A stretch of DNA of 64,000 nucleotides from contig JADNRX010000048.1 of assembly GCA_015501595.1 (NCBI GenBank), forward strand, positions 154,918-218,917, in the 5' to 3' direction. The stretch's first letter is position 1, and every line of letters starts with the position of its first letter. The position numbers were made by a program, and so were the translations under genes. Source of the stretch: Hymenopellis radicata. Its lineage: Eukaryota; Basidiomycota; Agaricomycetes; Agaricales; Physalacriaceae. This document shows, in pieces, positions 43,313-54,482 of this stretch. The notes under the pieces were generated by a model, which saw only the letters and a list, made by a program, of their open reading frames with translations, did not search any database and was not told where the DNA came from.

Positions 43313-46300
43313 TCATTGACATCGGGTGTCTGCATCAGATTTAGGCAAGTCCGGGAAGGAACATAAAGGAAGGCGCACCATTTCGTGAAGTACAGGTATC
43401 GCGTGTCGTACGGCGGTTTTAATGCCAGTGCCACGGACCACCGTCTGGGTGCAATGCGCAATTTGAGACAGGGAATAGACAGTTTTTGACGTCACAATGT
43501 TATAAACCAAGCGACCTGACGTCGAGCTGGACGTACGAAAGTAATCCAGTGCGGCGTCGGCGGGCGTGAGTTCCTGCAAGCAGCGCACAACGACGAAGAC
43601 CTCTTCCTTGATTCCGCCCCCATTGTCGCGACGATGAATGAAAATAGTGCGAATGAATCCGACCCTCCCATCGTGCGTGATAACTGAACAATGCGGATCT
43701 ACCTTTTTAGGAGCTGCTGGAGAATCGTCGTCGCGAATGGTGTACTTGTACCGCGATGTTACCACCTCATCCGCGAATCTAGCACTACGGTCGACGAACG
43801 ATGTCGACGAGAGTGCCAGTGGGTCATGCCGCTCGAGCCACGCGTTCAATTTCTGGTACAGTCTATCCGGCATTGGTTCTGCGGCGTAAGGAAAGAACGC
43901 GATTTCGGAAACAGAGTCGGAACCAAGATCGCCGGCTCGCACATCTTCAGCCCAAGTGCCGCGAGAATCATAATTGAAGTAACGTTGGAAAATGCTTGTT
44001 GCAGGGGAAAGCACTTCTGGAATCATTTGAGGAGCATAAAATGATGCGAGATTCTGGCGGCGACAGAAGCTTCGCAGCATGGTAGCCTCCATTTCGCCTA
44101 GAAATAGTCACGTCAGTGAGAAATTGCAACGGTGGACAGACACTCACCGAATTTCTTGTTCGTCTTGAGTTGCTGTAAGACGCCGTTGTATCGCTCGAAC
44201 GCGAAGCACCGCCAAGAATGGACGGGTCCCCAGCGCCTGAGCAGATCGCCGAAATGCATGGCCATATGCTGGTAAGATTCGATCTGAGCCCCGGGATAGA
44301 GTTGTAACAGCCCAGAGAGATATGTGTGCATCTCGAGCTCGTATTCTGTGATGCTTGCAGGTGTAACTGTTTTTGCTGTAGCTAGGATAACGGCACTAAC
44401 TAAATGGAGGAAGTTTTGGAGCATGTCGTACTTGCGGCGTTCAGCAGGATGTTGACTGTTACCGAAATGGCCCCAAAGACGTGTGAGGGTGAAGGGAAGG
44501 TGTTGCGTACAGAACGATTTCCACTGATCGGCGGTAAACTTGCCCCATGCTGCCTCCCCCGGATGAGAAGGTGGACGTCCAACGTACGACGGCATAGGCC
44601 TACGTTTCATATCGTCCCGCACCTCTTTCAAGATGTACGGACCCAGAAGAACAGTCGACTTTTTCTTTTTACGGGAACCAGTACGATCTGGCTGCTTTAG
44701 ATGCCCGGTCTTCTCGTCGATGATTCCCAGTCGCTTCCGCTATCAGATACAATGAGTAGAGTTCGACAATTAAGAATGCGATTCCTACCATGTGCTGAAG
44801 TTGCTCGATCATTTTCGTCTGACCCATCGCTGCGTATGTGCCAGAGGAAGCTCCCCCTAACATCTCCTCGCACATCCTCCCCAGGAAGTCAGTGGGGTAC
44901 TCCTTGAGCTTTGTCCTTGTTTCGGTTTCGAAGGCGATTCGTTCTGGCGATGGAGCCTCTTCCTCCTCATTGGCTTCAAAAACCTCTGGTAAGCCCACCA
45001 AATCATACTAGTCCAAGGTCAATGTTAGTCCTCGTAGATTAGTAGTAAAACAAGGACGTACATGTTTTACCAATCGCCCATAGAGTTTACCTAAGGAGCC
45101 GCTGAATCGCAGATCGTTGTGGCGGCATAGATAGATAAGGACATCAGCACTTAGATTCTTTGCGTCGCCTTTCGCTCGGATGCGTTCGATGACGGTTGCG
45201 ATCTCGCTGGACGTTGGGATGTAGGAGCTACGCTGAGACGAAAGATCGACTCCCTCCACCAGAGTGACATCCATACCCCAAATAACACGGACATGGCGCC
45301 TGAACAGACCCAAATAGAAGCCATGCATAGAGTCCATCGTGACGAATTTTGTCGGATCCCAGTATGGAAGATGAAGGAATTCAGAATAGCGAACGTGATT
45401 GGAATCATAGAGTTTCTTCCGGGCGTGCTCTGTCGGTGCATTTTGCCAAGCCGAAACCATCTCCATGTGCGAGTCATAATCACGCAAAATCCAGCTTGCT
45501 TTGTCGAGATTATCTCTGTCCTGCAGCTTCTGATGGCACTCGGAGCACCAATCCGTGCTGCGGAATGAGCCGATTCCAGCCAACTGCCGAGCTGCGGGGA
45601 GGTCTGCGATGAGGGGAACTACAGCACATCGTACACGACGGCCATGAGGATGCTGAGGTGTACGGCTGAGATAAAAGCCTTCGTTCCAGCCTGTTAACAG
45701 ATCGCTGACCAAGGGTCTAAGAAGATGGTTTATTTCGTCGTGAGAGGGTTCTTTAGGACCGGGGATGATGCCGACGAGGAAGATGTTTTCCATTCGATAA
45801 CGCAACTCGGGAGGAAGATTGAGGCAGACCAGGTAAATTGGCCCAATGGACACCTTCTTCCCTGCTGTACGATTACCGTACGGATTCATGCCATCCTGGT
45901 TGAGTCCAAATACCAATCGACCCTCTCCATTTCCGTCTAAGAAGTGTCGTTCGTTGTCTGGACCCTTGAAATTCCGCAAGACCGAACCATCCCAAATATC
46001 CTTTAGCTCTGCCAGCTCCTCATCCTCTGCAAACTCGATCTTGCGATCAAGCTTCGCCTCCATACCAGGACGCGCATAAAAACGGGCCAGCCACTGTTTC
46101 AGTTCATGATTAATGTATCGCCGTGTGGGCGTCCAGGTATCCTCCTTGAACAACCGCCGACCGCAGGGTCTTCCACCCTTCTGCGGAACGTTGGTGCAGT
46201 ACGCTGTTTCGGGGGGTGTGCCGTCGGGCGAGATATCGGTGAGGGAGAAGCATGTGGGGCAGCATACAAAAGCAGCAGTGACAGGGTCAGGGTCCAGACA

Positions 46301-47376
46301 TTTGAAAGCCGTGCGTATGTCGGAAGGTATGCCCTCGATGATCAGGCTGGCCTCCGCTTCGGGGATTTTGAATGTTGTGAACACCGTTTTGAGCAGTAGG
46401 CGTAACATTTGTAGAACAAAGGCGGTGCGGGGAATGGATAGTTGGGCGAAGACGTTGAGAGTAGAGGCGAGAAGAAGACAGAGGAGTTGAATAGGTCCCC
46501 AGCTTCCCGGATACAAGAAATAACGCGCTATAAACAAGGTGTCAGCAAACAAGCAGTAAATAACATTCTAAGCAACGTACATGCATCAACGGGGTTTATC
46601 TCAAAACTGGATCTGTACTTCGATTCCTTGACGTCTGCCAACGCTTCAAGAGCAGCGGATACCTGGCCCTCGACACTCGTGGCAAGGAGACGGTGACGGG
46701 TGTGAGAGCTGATTGCACCACGTTCTGCGATGGTACGACATTCGACAAGCCACTTTTCGAATTCGATAGCCGGGCCATTGCCAGCGTGAGCTGGAGACAG
46801 CACCAACGGCTCCCCATCGTGATTCCTAGAGGTGGCGAAGGCAAGATCCGCCTTTTCGATATCGGCCAATACTTCATGCCACAAGGATAACCTGTCGATG
46901 CATACGCGAAGCTGAATGGAAAGCATGTCACTGTAGTCGTCGCCGTGAGGGTTTGGGGCAGCATCACGACTGCGTGCACGCTGTTCGCGACGTGGCTTTG
47001 GATTGGGCGACTGGGGGGTATCGTCAGCCTCAGACGAGGGTGTAGGAGACCCGGGAGGGGCTTCAGGATCTGTAGGCGAGATGGGACGTGACGTGGAGTC
47101 TTGTGGATTCGCATCCGATTCTTCCCCTGGCGATTCTTCGTCTGGTATGGCCGCAAAGAGAGCCAAGGCATCAGCGCGCGCTTTCAAGTCACGCTGATGT
47201 TTCTTCCATTCATTTTCGTAGAATAGATGGCCTGAAGATGCGCTGAGAGAACGCGGATCGAAGTAGGTCTCCAGCGAACAGTCTGCGCATTGACAGACGT
47301 ATTGCGTCGAAACTGGCTTCGCAGATGACGGAGCACCTATCGGTACACCATGACGGAGGTGACGAGGGCCACCCAT
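43313..47376 (-). CDS. tnp2/Transposase_21 (CACTA-like) transposase
   Basis: The ATG at 47376 opens exon 1 (to about 46593: a short N-terminal CxxC-containing segment, acidic S/P linker, helical region). A 60-bp intron joins to a long exon (about 46529-45060) with the family core: CCPTCFSLT, LVFGLNQDGMNPYGN, GPIYLVCLNLPPELRYR, GIIPGPKEPSHDEINH, HCC-type CSECHQK and DSMHGFYLGLFRRHV. Further exons (45005-44760, 44631-44115, 44092-43313) carry the DUF4218-like part (WGHFGNSQHPAERRKYDML..., YQHMAMHFGDLL). All exons are open with matching splice sites, so the enzyme may be active. TIRs were not found within several hundred bp on either side. Confidence 0.88.
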
Positions 47377-47595
47377 CTAGAACCAGGAAGTAGCAGACAG
47401 TCGTATCGTTGGAAGATGATTGTCGGGTATACTAAGTATAAGGTGTCGAGATGATTGCGCGATCGGCTCGGTCTCGGTCCGAGCCGCTGCTTTGTTGAAT
47501 CATGTGGTAGGAATATCATGTGGTAAGAATTCGTTCCTGTGCCTGAAATCAGAAATCGCTGTCTTTCACGAGCCACTACCATTCAACAACATAAT

Positions 47596-48419
47596 ATGTC
47601 TGTCAGCGAACGTTCATATGGCCAATGGTAAGTATCTATCTTCACGGTATGCTCACACATCAGATACTTCGCAGGAGTTATCAAGCCCATCCTGGACTAG
47701 AGACTTCGTGGTCAGTCGACAGGCATCGCATAGTGATAACGAACATCACTCTTCCGTACGACTTGGAAGATTTAGGGACCTCGACTCTGTACATCAATCA
47801 TGCCCGAATCGCCAAGGACAACAACGACGATTCTTTCTTGAATGCCTGTGGCCGCCAGACGCTTGCCACATTGATTCCGAATGCAGTAGGTACCATGAAT
47901 GCCACTTTGCATTCATGAATCAAACTCCCGCAGGTTGAAACCGTCACTGTCGATATCTCGCTCGATCACAATGACTCAATCGCTTTTGAGGTTTCTGGAA
48001 ACAAGTTCGTATTCTATCTTTATTCTCTCGCCTTGTGTACTTAGCTCAACCTTGCAGCACACTCCATCTAGCAGGGTACTATGTTGGTAAGGATCACACA
48101 GACAGCGGATTGATTTACTGATTCTGTTGATCAGGCTTGTACGATATGACGGACAACCTGGTAAGCCAAGCTTACCGGACAATTCTTCTCTATCTCACTC
48201 TCACCTAGTTCGACGCGCCTCTGCCTCTTGGGAAGTTCCCTGGCGTGCGGAAAGGTAACAGAAAAGCGCCACAAAGTAAACCTGGTTCTCCTCAGCGCAA
48301 GGCGGGGAAGGATCGGGAGGAAATCGTGGTATGTCTAGAATTCTATATCCTTGTCTACTGGTCTAATCTGAACGCTGTACCACCAGGCGAAGCCCAAGAC
48401 CGCCAAGAAGCGAACATGA
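47596..48419 (+). CDS. nucleoplasmin-like domain protein, copy 2
   Basis: The ATG at 47596 begins MSVSERSYGQW. A phase-2 intron leads to SYQAHPGLETSWSVD, HRIVITNITLPYDLED and TLATLIPNAV. Further short exons give ETVTVDISLDHNDSIAFEV, NTLHLAGYYV, GLYDMTDNL and FDAPLPLGKFPGVRKGNRK, with a basic tail ending AKKRT at 48419. It is paralogous to 40445 with the same exon pattern but no stop. It lacks the long acidic run of copy 1. The likely role is histone or basic-protein binding. It starts 220 bp upstream of, and divergently from, the tnp2 transposase gene. Confidence 0.7.
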
Positions 48420-48925
48420 CCTGAGTTGGCTTCAAGTTAGCTCGTTAGATTCAACGCCCACAAGTATTCATTCCCGACGTTCTCACGTCGCACTGTACCA
48501 AGAATTTCCATAAGTGTTGCAAATATAACCTCTCAGGGCTCAGGCCTCGAAAGAGCCTGTTCCCCAGCTGAAGTCTTGCCAACGCCCGTGTACATTCCAT
48601 GCGGCTCTGCCGCCCAAGTTGACGCTATTCGCGCGCGCAAACAAGAGCAGTTTTATATCCGAAGGTGCACGAGGCGTCTCCCAAACTCTCGTCGGGCCAT
48701 CGCGTGCACACATGCATTCCTCTTACAGCACCGAGCCGCAAGAACTCAAGCGCCCGATAATGACCGTAGATGCGGACATCAGTGGCACGTCAGTCCATAT
48801 CCGAAATCGAATACATACGCCGCTTTCATGGCCGACGGCGCCAAATTCAAGGAAGAAATCAGGCCACCCGCAGTTCATTAACAAATGTATGGTTTTACAA
48901 GGAGTATGAGAGTCGATTCTATTGA
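48420..48925. other. intergenic
   Basis: No recognised gene; two overlapping plus-strand ORFs of about 100 codons (48576-48909) have no motif. Confidence 0.35.
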
Positions 48926-49342
48926 CTAGTCACTTTCGGTATCGTTAGGGGGGTCGTCACAATTGTCGTCGGCAACGGGAGTAATCTGGGGGACCTCAGA
49001 TTCTCGTGTTGGACAGGTGCGTCTGTTGTGTCCCGTTTCACCACAAATACTGCATTTCGGCCCCGACCTACTGATATACAACTCAGGAAAGTGAGCGGTG
49101 ACTACGAGGTGAGGACGTACATGGGCGCCTGACCGTCTGGCTGAGGAACGCTGGATTCCTTTGATTGCACGAGGGAACGGGGTTCTAGAATACTCGCGTT
49201 CAATATCGACATAGAATGGGTAAAGGACAAGAAACCCACCCATTCCTTTGCCTGAGTCAAGGTCTTCCTGTTTGATGGTGGTTGCCACAGGCGAAGTGCT
49301 AACAGTCGCTGGATACAACGTGAGCATGTCTAGGAATACCAC
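48926..49342 (-). CDS. CCHC zinc-knuckle protein fragment
   Basis: The minus frame ends with KCSICGETGHNRRTCP, a C-x2-C-x4-H-x4-C zinc knuckle, followed by an acidic tail (DDNCDDPPNDTESD) and a stop at 48926. Such knuckles bind single-stranded nucleic acid and occur in retroelement gag and in some transposases. The frame extends up to a GTG at its 5' end, so the true first exon must lie further right and was not identified. No gag or transposase core is present. Function unknown. Confidence 0.5.
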   Translation of the reverse strand: MVFLDMLTLYPATVSTSPVATTIKQEDLDSGKGMGGFLVLYPFYVDIEREYSRTPFPRAIKGIQRSSARRSGAHVRPHLVVTAHFPELYISRSGPKCSICGETGHNRRTCPTRESEVPQITPVADDNCDDPPNDTESD

Positions 49343-49448
49343 ACTGAAAGGTGCTGACTTGGCTTGGTAATTCGTTGAGAAACGCTTTCCTTAGTCTCAA
49401 GCAACCGAGAATCAGTGCTAACAATCGCTGGATATAACATGAGCAAGC

Positions 49449-49712
49449 CTACGAACGCCACTGGATAAAGAATTGACCTGATTGACTCCGGCGTCTAGAA
49501 AACAAAGCCGATTCGAAGTCTTGTAGGCTCATACGCGAGCGCTGACGTGCCGATGCGGAGGCAGAAAGCACTGAATGAAGCGTTATACGAGTATTCAAGG
49601 TGCGACAAGCAGACTGACCGGTGGGTTTGCTTTTCTTTGAGAGCGTGTCCCTCTCAGACTCTGCCTTGTCAGGTGTTGTCGTCGCAAAGGCCGCTGTACG
49701 AGTGCGCTTCAT
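49449..49712 (-). CDS. short basic protein, unknown
   Basis: The ATG at 49712 reads MKRTRTAAFATTTPDKAESE, then KKSKPTGQSACR and an S/R-rich end (SASARQRSRMSLQDFESALF) to a stop at 49449. It has nuclear-localisation-like basic clusters. It may splice to the zinc-knuckle frame downstream (48926), but the join was not proven. A small GTCAGT donor exists at about 49620. Confidence 0.3.
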   Translation of the reverse strand: MKRTRTAAFATTTPDKAESERDTLSKKSKPTGQSACRTLNTRITLHSVLSASASARQRSRMSLQDFESALFSRRRSQSGQFFIQWRS

Positions 49713-49869
49713 GAGGAAAGATGGTAGTAATAGTAAAGACGATGGGAGTTGAAAGAAAGCTAAAGTTGGGTGGCGTGATGGGCCTTGGTGGCAATTGCGA
49801 TCGATCCTGGCCATAAGGAGAAATGTGAGAGGACGTGCCTCCGCCGATGGATGCCCATTTTCCCACTAA

Positions 49870-50141
49870 GTCAGGTCTAGTGCGACGCAACCTATATGAA
49901 AATATTACAATCAGACAAATGGAGCTTCCTATGCGGCGGTTACGACGCACCACATTAGAGCCATAGCGGACAACGAGACAGTCCGCATCGATGGCCAATG
50001 CGTAATCACGACCACGGTCTTCATCGACCAGATAACCATCACCGCCAACGCATCACCGCCAACGAACTCCTCTTCGTCGTCTTCATCATCGCCAGATCCC
50101 TCAATGTTCTGCTCATTACTCTGCGGACTAGCGGAGTCCAT
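49870..50141 (-). pseudogene. acidic protein exon with 14-bp frame-shifting duplication
   Basis: The ATG at 50141 begins MDSASPQSNEQNIEGSG, then an acidic run DDEDDEEEFVGGD. A perfect 14-bp tandem repeat (50037-50050 and 50051-50064) shifts the frame here. Without one copy, the frame continues GYLVDEDRGRDYALAIDADC...VVRYGSNVVRRNRRIG to a GTAAT donor near 49911. Function unknown. Confidence 0.45.
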
Positions 50142-50239
50142 CGCTTCTCTTCGGAATCGTCGCTGATTGCATCGAGGTCGAGATATTAGGTAGCGGTAGG
50201 TTGACTGGCGGGTGGAAACATTAGCGCTCAGTCACATAC

Positions 50240-50708
50240 TGTGGATGCAACTTACGGGACGGCGCTTGGGGTTGGTGATGGCTCTGAGCAAGCCAGCAAA
50301 AGCTGTGCAGGCGCTGGAGCCGCATTGATCCAGAGCGCCAACGATGCACATTCGGAGATCCACAGCCGGAAGTTCCGAATGTGCATCGTTGGCGCTCTGG
50401 ATCAATGCGGCTCCAGCGCCTGCACAGCTTTTTCAGCCTTGCTCCACACCACGATAACATGTAGTGGTGGTGTCGGTCGGAGAAGCGCATACTCACTTGG
50501 TGGGTGAGTGTCTCGCTCTTGTATTCTATGTGGCTAACTCGATCTCTTGTAGACTGCAATCGTCTTCGAAGTTGAGGCGGTGTAGATGCCGCCCATGGGG
50601 TCGACACATGCCTTCGAACGATAATCTTACAGCAAGAGACGTCTTCAGATCCAAAAGGTCAATTCTAATACATTTAACTCCATCGATAGTAACTTATACT
50701 TGATAGGA
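50240..50708 (-). repeat. dispersed repeat, copy B
   Basis: This copy is inverted relative to 40019-40333 and longer. It shares GTCGACACATGCCTTCGAACG-type blocks with copy A and ends with ACTTATACTTGATAGG at 50708, one base before the stop codon side of the MYND gene. The left half is the large hairpin at 50286-50443. Confidence 0.75.
50286..50443. repeat. long hairpin, about 70-bp arms
   Basis: GAGCAAGCCAGCAAAAGCTG... (50286-50356) is an almost perfect reverse complement of 50372-50443, with a 15-bp loop. RNA from either strand would form a stable hairpin. Copy A at 40 kb keeps only the inner 20-bp stem, so the full palindrome is either ancestral or regenerated here. Confidence 0.85.
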
Positions 50709-52127
50709 CTAGTCTTTCGACATCTCTAAATCTTTGCGACAGCATTCCTTGGCATGGCCTTGCTTCCACACCTTCCGATAACATTCCCTCGAGCATACGC
50801 GCAAGTCCCAACAGCCACTGCATATTTTCAACTGCGAGCGTCCACGAATCGTGCACTGCAAATTCCCATTCAATTCCCGTTCAATTCGACATCCATGACC
50901 TACCTGAAGATTGGCGCATGATTCCTCTTCCATATCCGCCATGTCGATGGCTTCTATCAGTGACTCCCATCGTGCCCAAAGGTCTCTATATGTGCCTTCG
51001 GATTCCCACTCCCACTGCGTGCTGATTGGAGCCGTCTCTGGTAACGTCCCGTTCAACAGTCGACCCTCTCGCAACTGACCTCGTTTGCAGACCGATTTGA
51101 CGCGAGAGAGGGCATTCTGTGCTTTCCGACCCGTCGTCGGCCACACCATGATTCGTGCTGCTAGGTATTTCAAAAGGGTGGCTACGGGTGACGCTTCGTC
51201 GGGGGTCGTCCATAGTCTCGGCTTATGGTCGATGCACTGGAACAAGGCCGGCAGCAATTTCCGCGACAAGGCTATGTGGATAACCTTGCCTGTCTCCGTT
51301 TCTGTTACGAACAGCCAGGAAAGGTATGTTGCTGTAGCCTCAATGATGTATGCCGTCCACTCGTCCTTGCGGGTTGCAAGAAAGCCAGTAGCAGCGCGGA
51401 ACACATGAGATGCCCATCGAGGTGTGTTGGCCTTCAAACAGTAACTGTGTATGCGCGCTGATTGTTTACTAAGACATCCTATCAGCCGAACAACGTGTTC
51501 AATGGGTAAATCCAGCGGCTTATTGACAACGTAAAACGCTAGACGAGATGCGAGCTCCTTCGCCTCGTCGTTCGAGACTACCTTGCAAGCATCCGCTATA
51601 GCGTAGTCCATCTCGATTTCCGGGTAGAATGAATATAAAACATGAAAGACATGCTCGATACGGCCGTGTATCTTCAATGAGTCGCGATGCTGCAAGAGCG
51701 CTACTTTCACCGAAATTTTCAGCATGGTGGCAACAATCCTGCGCAGGGGTAACCTTGGAGAGGCTGACACGCCCTGGCGTTTGTGCTCGCGAACTAAGCA
51801 TGGTATGAGTGCAAACGGATGGCGAATTTCCGGCCAACAGGCGTTGTCGAGTGTCTCTAAGGGTATGGCTTCCAAGAAATAGAGACACCACGATATGAGG
51901 GAAGGTATAACCCCAGACAGCTCGGATCGAGGCTGCAGCATCAACAGTTGTTGGGCTTCAAGAAGACATTGCCATGCGACGTCGACGTCTACAGTGAAGG
52001 TCGGAGAGGGTTGGGCAGGGATAGACAGCGAGGAAATGCGAGTTTTTATGAGCGATATGCTGTCGCTGCTCAAGTGCTTGCCGCGGTAGAGCGAGAGAAA
52101 CTGAGATGGAATATCCGCCACAGGCAC
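50709..52127 (-). CDS. MYND zinc-finger protein
   Basis: A single 472-codon minus frame ends with a MYND-type finger (about residues 430-465: C...KICSGCWDLRVCSRECYRKV then W..GHAKECC) close to the stop at 50709. The preceding 400 residues are mostly helical and resemble mushroom MYND proteins with an armadillo-like N-terminal part. MYND fingers bind proline-rich partners. The first codon of the frame is GTG and a stop lies just upstream, so an upstream exon with the true ATG is expected but was not found. Splicing in the body is not needed. The 3' end abuts dispersed repeat copy B. Confidence 0.7.
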   Translation of the reverse strand: MPVADIPSQFLSLYRGKHLSSDSISLIKTRISSLSIPAQPSPTFTVDVDVAWQCLLEAQQLLMLQPRSELSGVIPSLISWCLYFLEAIPLETLDNACWPEIRHPFALIPCLVREHKRQGVSASPRLPLRRIVATMLKISVKVALLQHRDSLKIHGRIEHVFHVLYSFYPEIEMDYAIADACKVVSNDEAKELASRLAFYVVNKPLDLPIEHVVRLIGCLSKQSARIHSYCLKANTPRWASHVFRAATGFLATRKDEWTAYIIEATATYLSWLFVTETETGKVIHIALSRKLLPALFQCIDHKPRLWTTPDEASPVATLLKYLAARIMVWPTTGRKAQNALSRVKSVCKRGQLREGRLLNGTLPETAPISTQWEWESEGTYRDLWARWESLIEAIDMADMEEESCANLQVGHGCRIERELNGNLQCTIRGRSQLKICSGCWDLRVCSRECYRKVWKQGHAKECCRKDLEMSKD

Positions 52128-52463
52128 GCGTTCGTAGTTTCGAACAGTGATCTAACGACTGAGATCAGTTTCCTTCTCACAAAAATGACAAAAATACAGC
52201 ATACGTCGCCCATGGCAAAATATCAAAACTGTTCCGGAGTGGCTCAGGTGGAAGCGCGATCTGAAAGAAACGCGTTGGGCTCAAAGGAATCACGAGTCTT
52301 ATCAGATAAGATCAATGTTGGAGAAATCCACGTACCTCCGAGAGTTTTGACTCTATATTTAAGTTAGATATTAATAATGACGAAGTCTTTGAATAGATGC
52401 ATAGTGAGTATGGGTAAACAATGCCAGGCCCGCCAATTATCGAAGTATGAGTGGTAAAAAATC

Positions 52464-53756
52464 TAGAGCAAGGCACGAGTGTATACCCGGGTGCACCCGA
52501 CACCCGTCCGGCAAATACTTGTGTCCGAGAAGCCGGACTTGCCACCCGCCAGCACACCCGGGTACCCACAAGTACTTGACCCGCGGGTCAAGTACTTGGC
52601 AAGTACTTGCCTCGCGGGTGTGCAAGTACTTGTCAAAAGTACTTGCATCTTGTGAGTGTTTTCGTGCCCGCCGACGACCCCCGAGCAATTGCGCGGGGGC
52701 TCTCGACGTGCACGATACACTTGTCTGAAGCCCCGGTTACTTGCATGAGCAAGAACCGCAGCCAAACGAAGTGTAGTACGGGATGGGGTGGGGTGGGAGA
52801 GGAGGCAAGGAGAAAAGAGACAGCACGGGGTGAGATGATGGGGCAAAAAAATAGGCAACCTGTAATGGTGTAAGGTTAGAACACAAATAGAGCAGTGGAT
52901 ACGCACCGTTGGGCAACGTCGCGTCCACGACGCCATCGGGATAGCGCTGTCACACAGACGAGCGCCAAAAGCCGCCAGTCGCGCTAGTGGCGATGCGAGC
53001 CGCCATACATCGTGGGTGTCATCCTGGGCGTGGCGGGTGTCGTCCTGACCGTCGTCGTGCGCCGTGCTGGTCGTAGGCGTTGTCGTCGTGTAAACGTGTG
53101 CCGTGAGAGCAGCGCCGTCGTGTAGACGAGTGCGTGAGAGTAGCGCCGTCATGTAGACGAGCGCGCGCATTCCGCAATAGGGCGGCCTCGTCCTGAGGGC
53201 TTACACCGTCGAGATTCCGTCCAGGTGGCGTCGTCGCGCAGACAGACGCAAAGAATCGCCCCGGAACGTATCCGAGGGCGCAGCGGTCGGCGCAAAGCCA
53301 AACCGCACCAGAAAAGCAGAAAAGAACAAAGAAAACAAGTAAGAAAGGCCCCAGAAAAAGTTCTGAGGCCGACGAGCACGACGCAAACGTCGTGCTGTGG
53401 TGGTGAGAGGCAAGAACTGCAGATCTGAGGCGATCGATCCTTATCCGGCGATTGCCGGAAGCCTCGGCCATCTCGGCGATCGGCAAAATTATTCGGCAAC
53501 GTCGTTTTTCAACGACATTGGGCTCGTTTGAGCCCAAATAAATTGGTAAAAATTCACGAAAATATATATGAGCATCAAGGCAAGTATGAGGCAAGTACTT
53601 GCCCCAAATACTTGCTCCTCAGAAGCCGTACTTGCCACCTGTGCACCACCCGGGTGGTGGCAAGTGCCGGGTGGGCAGGTGCCGGGTGCGGCACCACCCG
53701 GGTGACGTCAATACTTGCAGATATCTGCAAGTACTTACCACTCGTGCCTTGCTCTA
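52464..53756. mobile_element. hAT-like non-autonomous element, 1.3 kb
   Basis: TIRs TAGAGCAAGGCACGAGTG (52464-52481) and its reverse complement (53739-53756) are flanked by the perfect 8-bp duplication AAAAAATC (52456-52463 and 53757-53764). Subterminal zones are dense in CAAGTACTTG palindromes and ACCCGGGT words on both sides. The interior has overlapping minus ORFs up to 235 codons, but no hAT dimerisation or catalytic motif. A 30-odd-bp tandem repeat (GTGAGAG.AGCGCCGTC.TGTA) lies at 53090-53165. Confidence 0.88.
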
Positions 53757-54100
53757 AAAAAATCTAGTGTACGCTAATCCGGTGCAAACATGTACTTTCC
53801 GCACCCCAGTTATCTACAATTTCTACGACAATCATTGTAACCCTGTAAGTCGTACGTATCGAAAAAGTTTGGCGCGCCATGCCGGAGTTCTCCAGGAACT
53901 CGAACCACCCTTTAATTCCCTTGTTTGCCTAACCTATAGTCCGAGGACAACACTCTGTTTGCCTAATAGTCAGCCCAACGACTACTAGTCGCCCTACACA
54001 TATTTGGCAAATATGTTCTTCTTTGGCAAATAAAAATTCAAATACTTAGGACTCAAGCACAACGGAACACTGTAAAAGAGATACTCAAGAGTGTTCGTAG

Positions 54101-54177
54101 AAGCATAGCAGGATTCGAACCTGCAGCATTCAGCATGCTTTACTTCAGAGCATTATGCCGCTGAACCACAGATGCTT
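54101..54177 (-). repeat. tRNA-like unit 1
   Basis: On the minus strand, the ends AAGCATC and TATGCTT pair over six of seven positions. An A-box TGGTTCAGCGGC and a canonical B-box GGTTCGAATCC with a perfect T-stem (GCAGG/CCTGC) are present. The spacing between acceptor and A-box is two bases too long, and the anticodon arm is irregular. A tRNA-derived repeat is more likely than a working tRNA. Confidence 0.5.
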
Positions 54178-54253
54178 GGCTGACCTCAACCCAGCAGCGT
54201 CATAGTACCTCGTTACCACGAGGTAGTGGCAAAAGTTGTCCCACACTAGCCAT

Positions 54254-54329
54254 AAGCACACCCGTAGTCGAACCCGCGACCTCAGGTTAACTTGGTAGCG
54301 CACACTCGACCACTGAACCACAGGTGCTT
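54254..54329 (-). repeat. tRNA-like unit 2
   Basis: The outline and strand are the same as in unit 1: ends AAGCACC and TGTGCTT pair at six of seven, with A-box TGGTTCAGTGG and B-box GGTTCGACTAC. It shares the CTGTGGTTCAG segment with unit 1, so both belong to one family, 76 bp apart. The T-stem is imperfect. Confidence 0.45.
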
Positions 54330-54482
54330 GTACATTGATGTGCCGGCACCTTGACTATACCTTCATCGTCACATTCACCTCAACTTCTGATACTCAGATA
54401 TTCTTGTACTACTCTCCCGCAGTCTCAAAGAAACAAATTTAAAAAAAACATATATAATTCAATAAATGTTTGCCCAATATTT

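Larger units (their letters stand above)
53765..54482. other. intergenic with two tRNA-like units
   Basis: No protein gene was recognised. Two tRNA-like sequences (54101-54177 and 54254-54329) occupy the middle. The last 100 bp is AT-rich and precedes the KDZ stop codon. Confidence 0.4.

Noticed and set aside
43130..47595. TIRs of the tnp2 element
   Set aside because: I compared sequence from 43130-43310 with 47380-47595. Only a local hairpin (GGCTCGGTCTCGGTCCGAGCC) and a direct repeat of ATCATGTGGTA near 47500-47525 appeared, with no inverted match.
52463..53594. Minus-strand ORFs of 191-235 codons as a hAT transposase
   Set aside because: No zinc-finger BED, catalytic or C-terminal dimerisation motif. 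Composition is low-complexity and follows the repeats.
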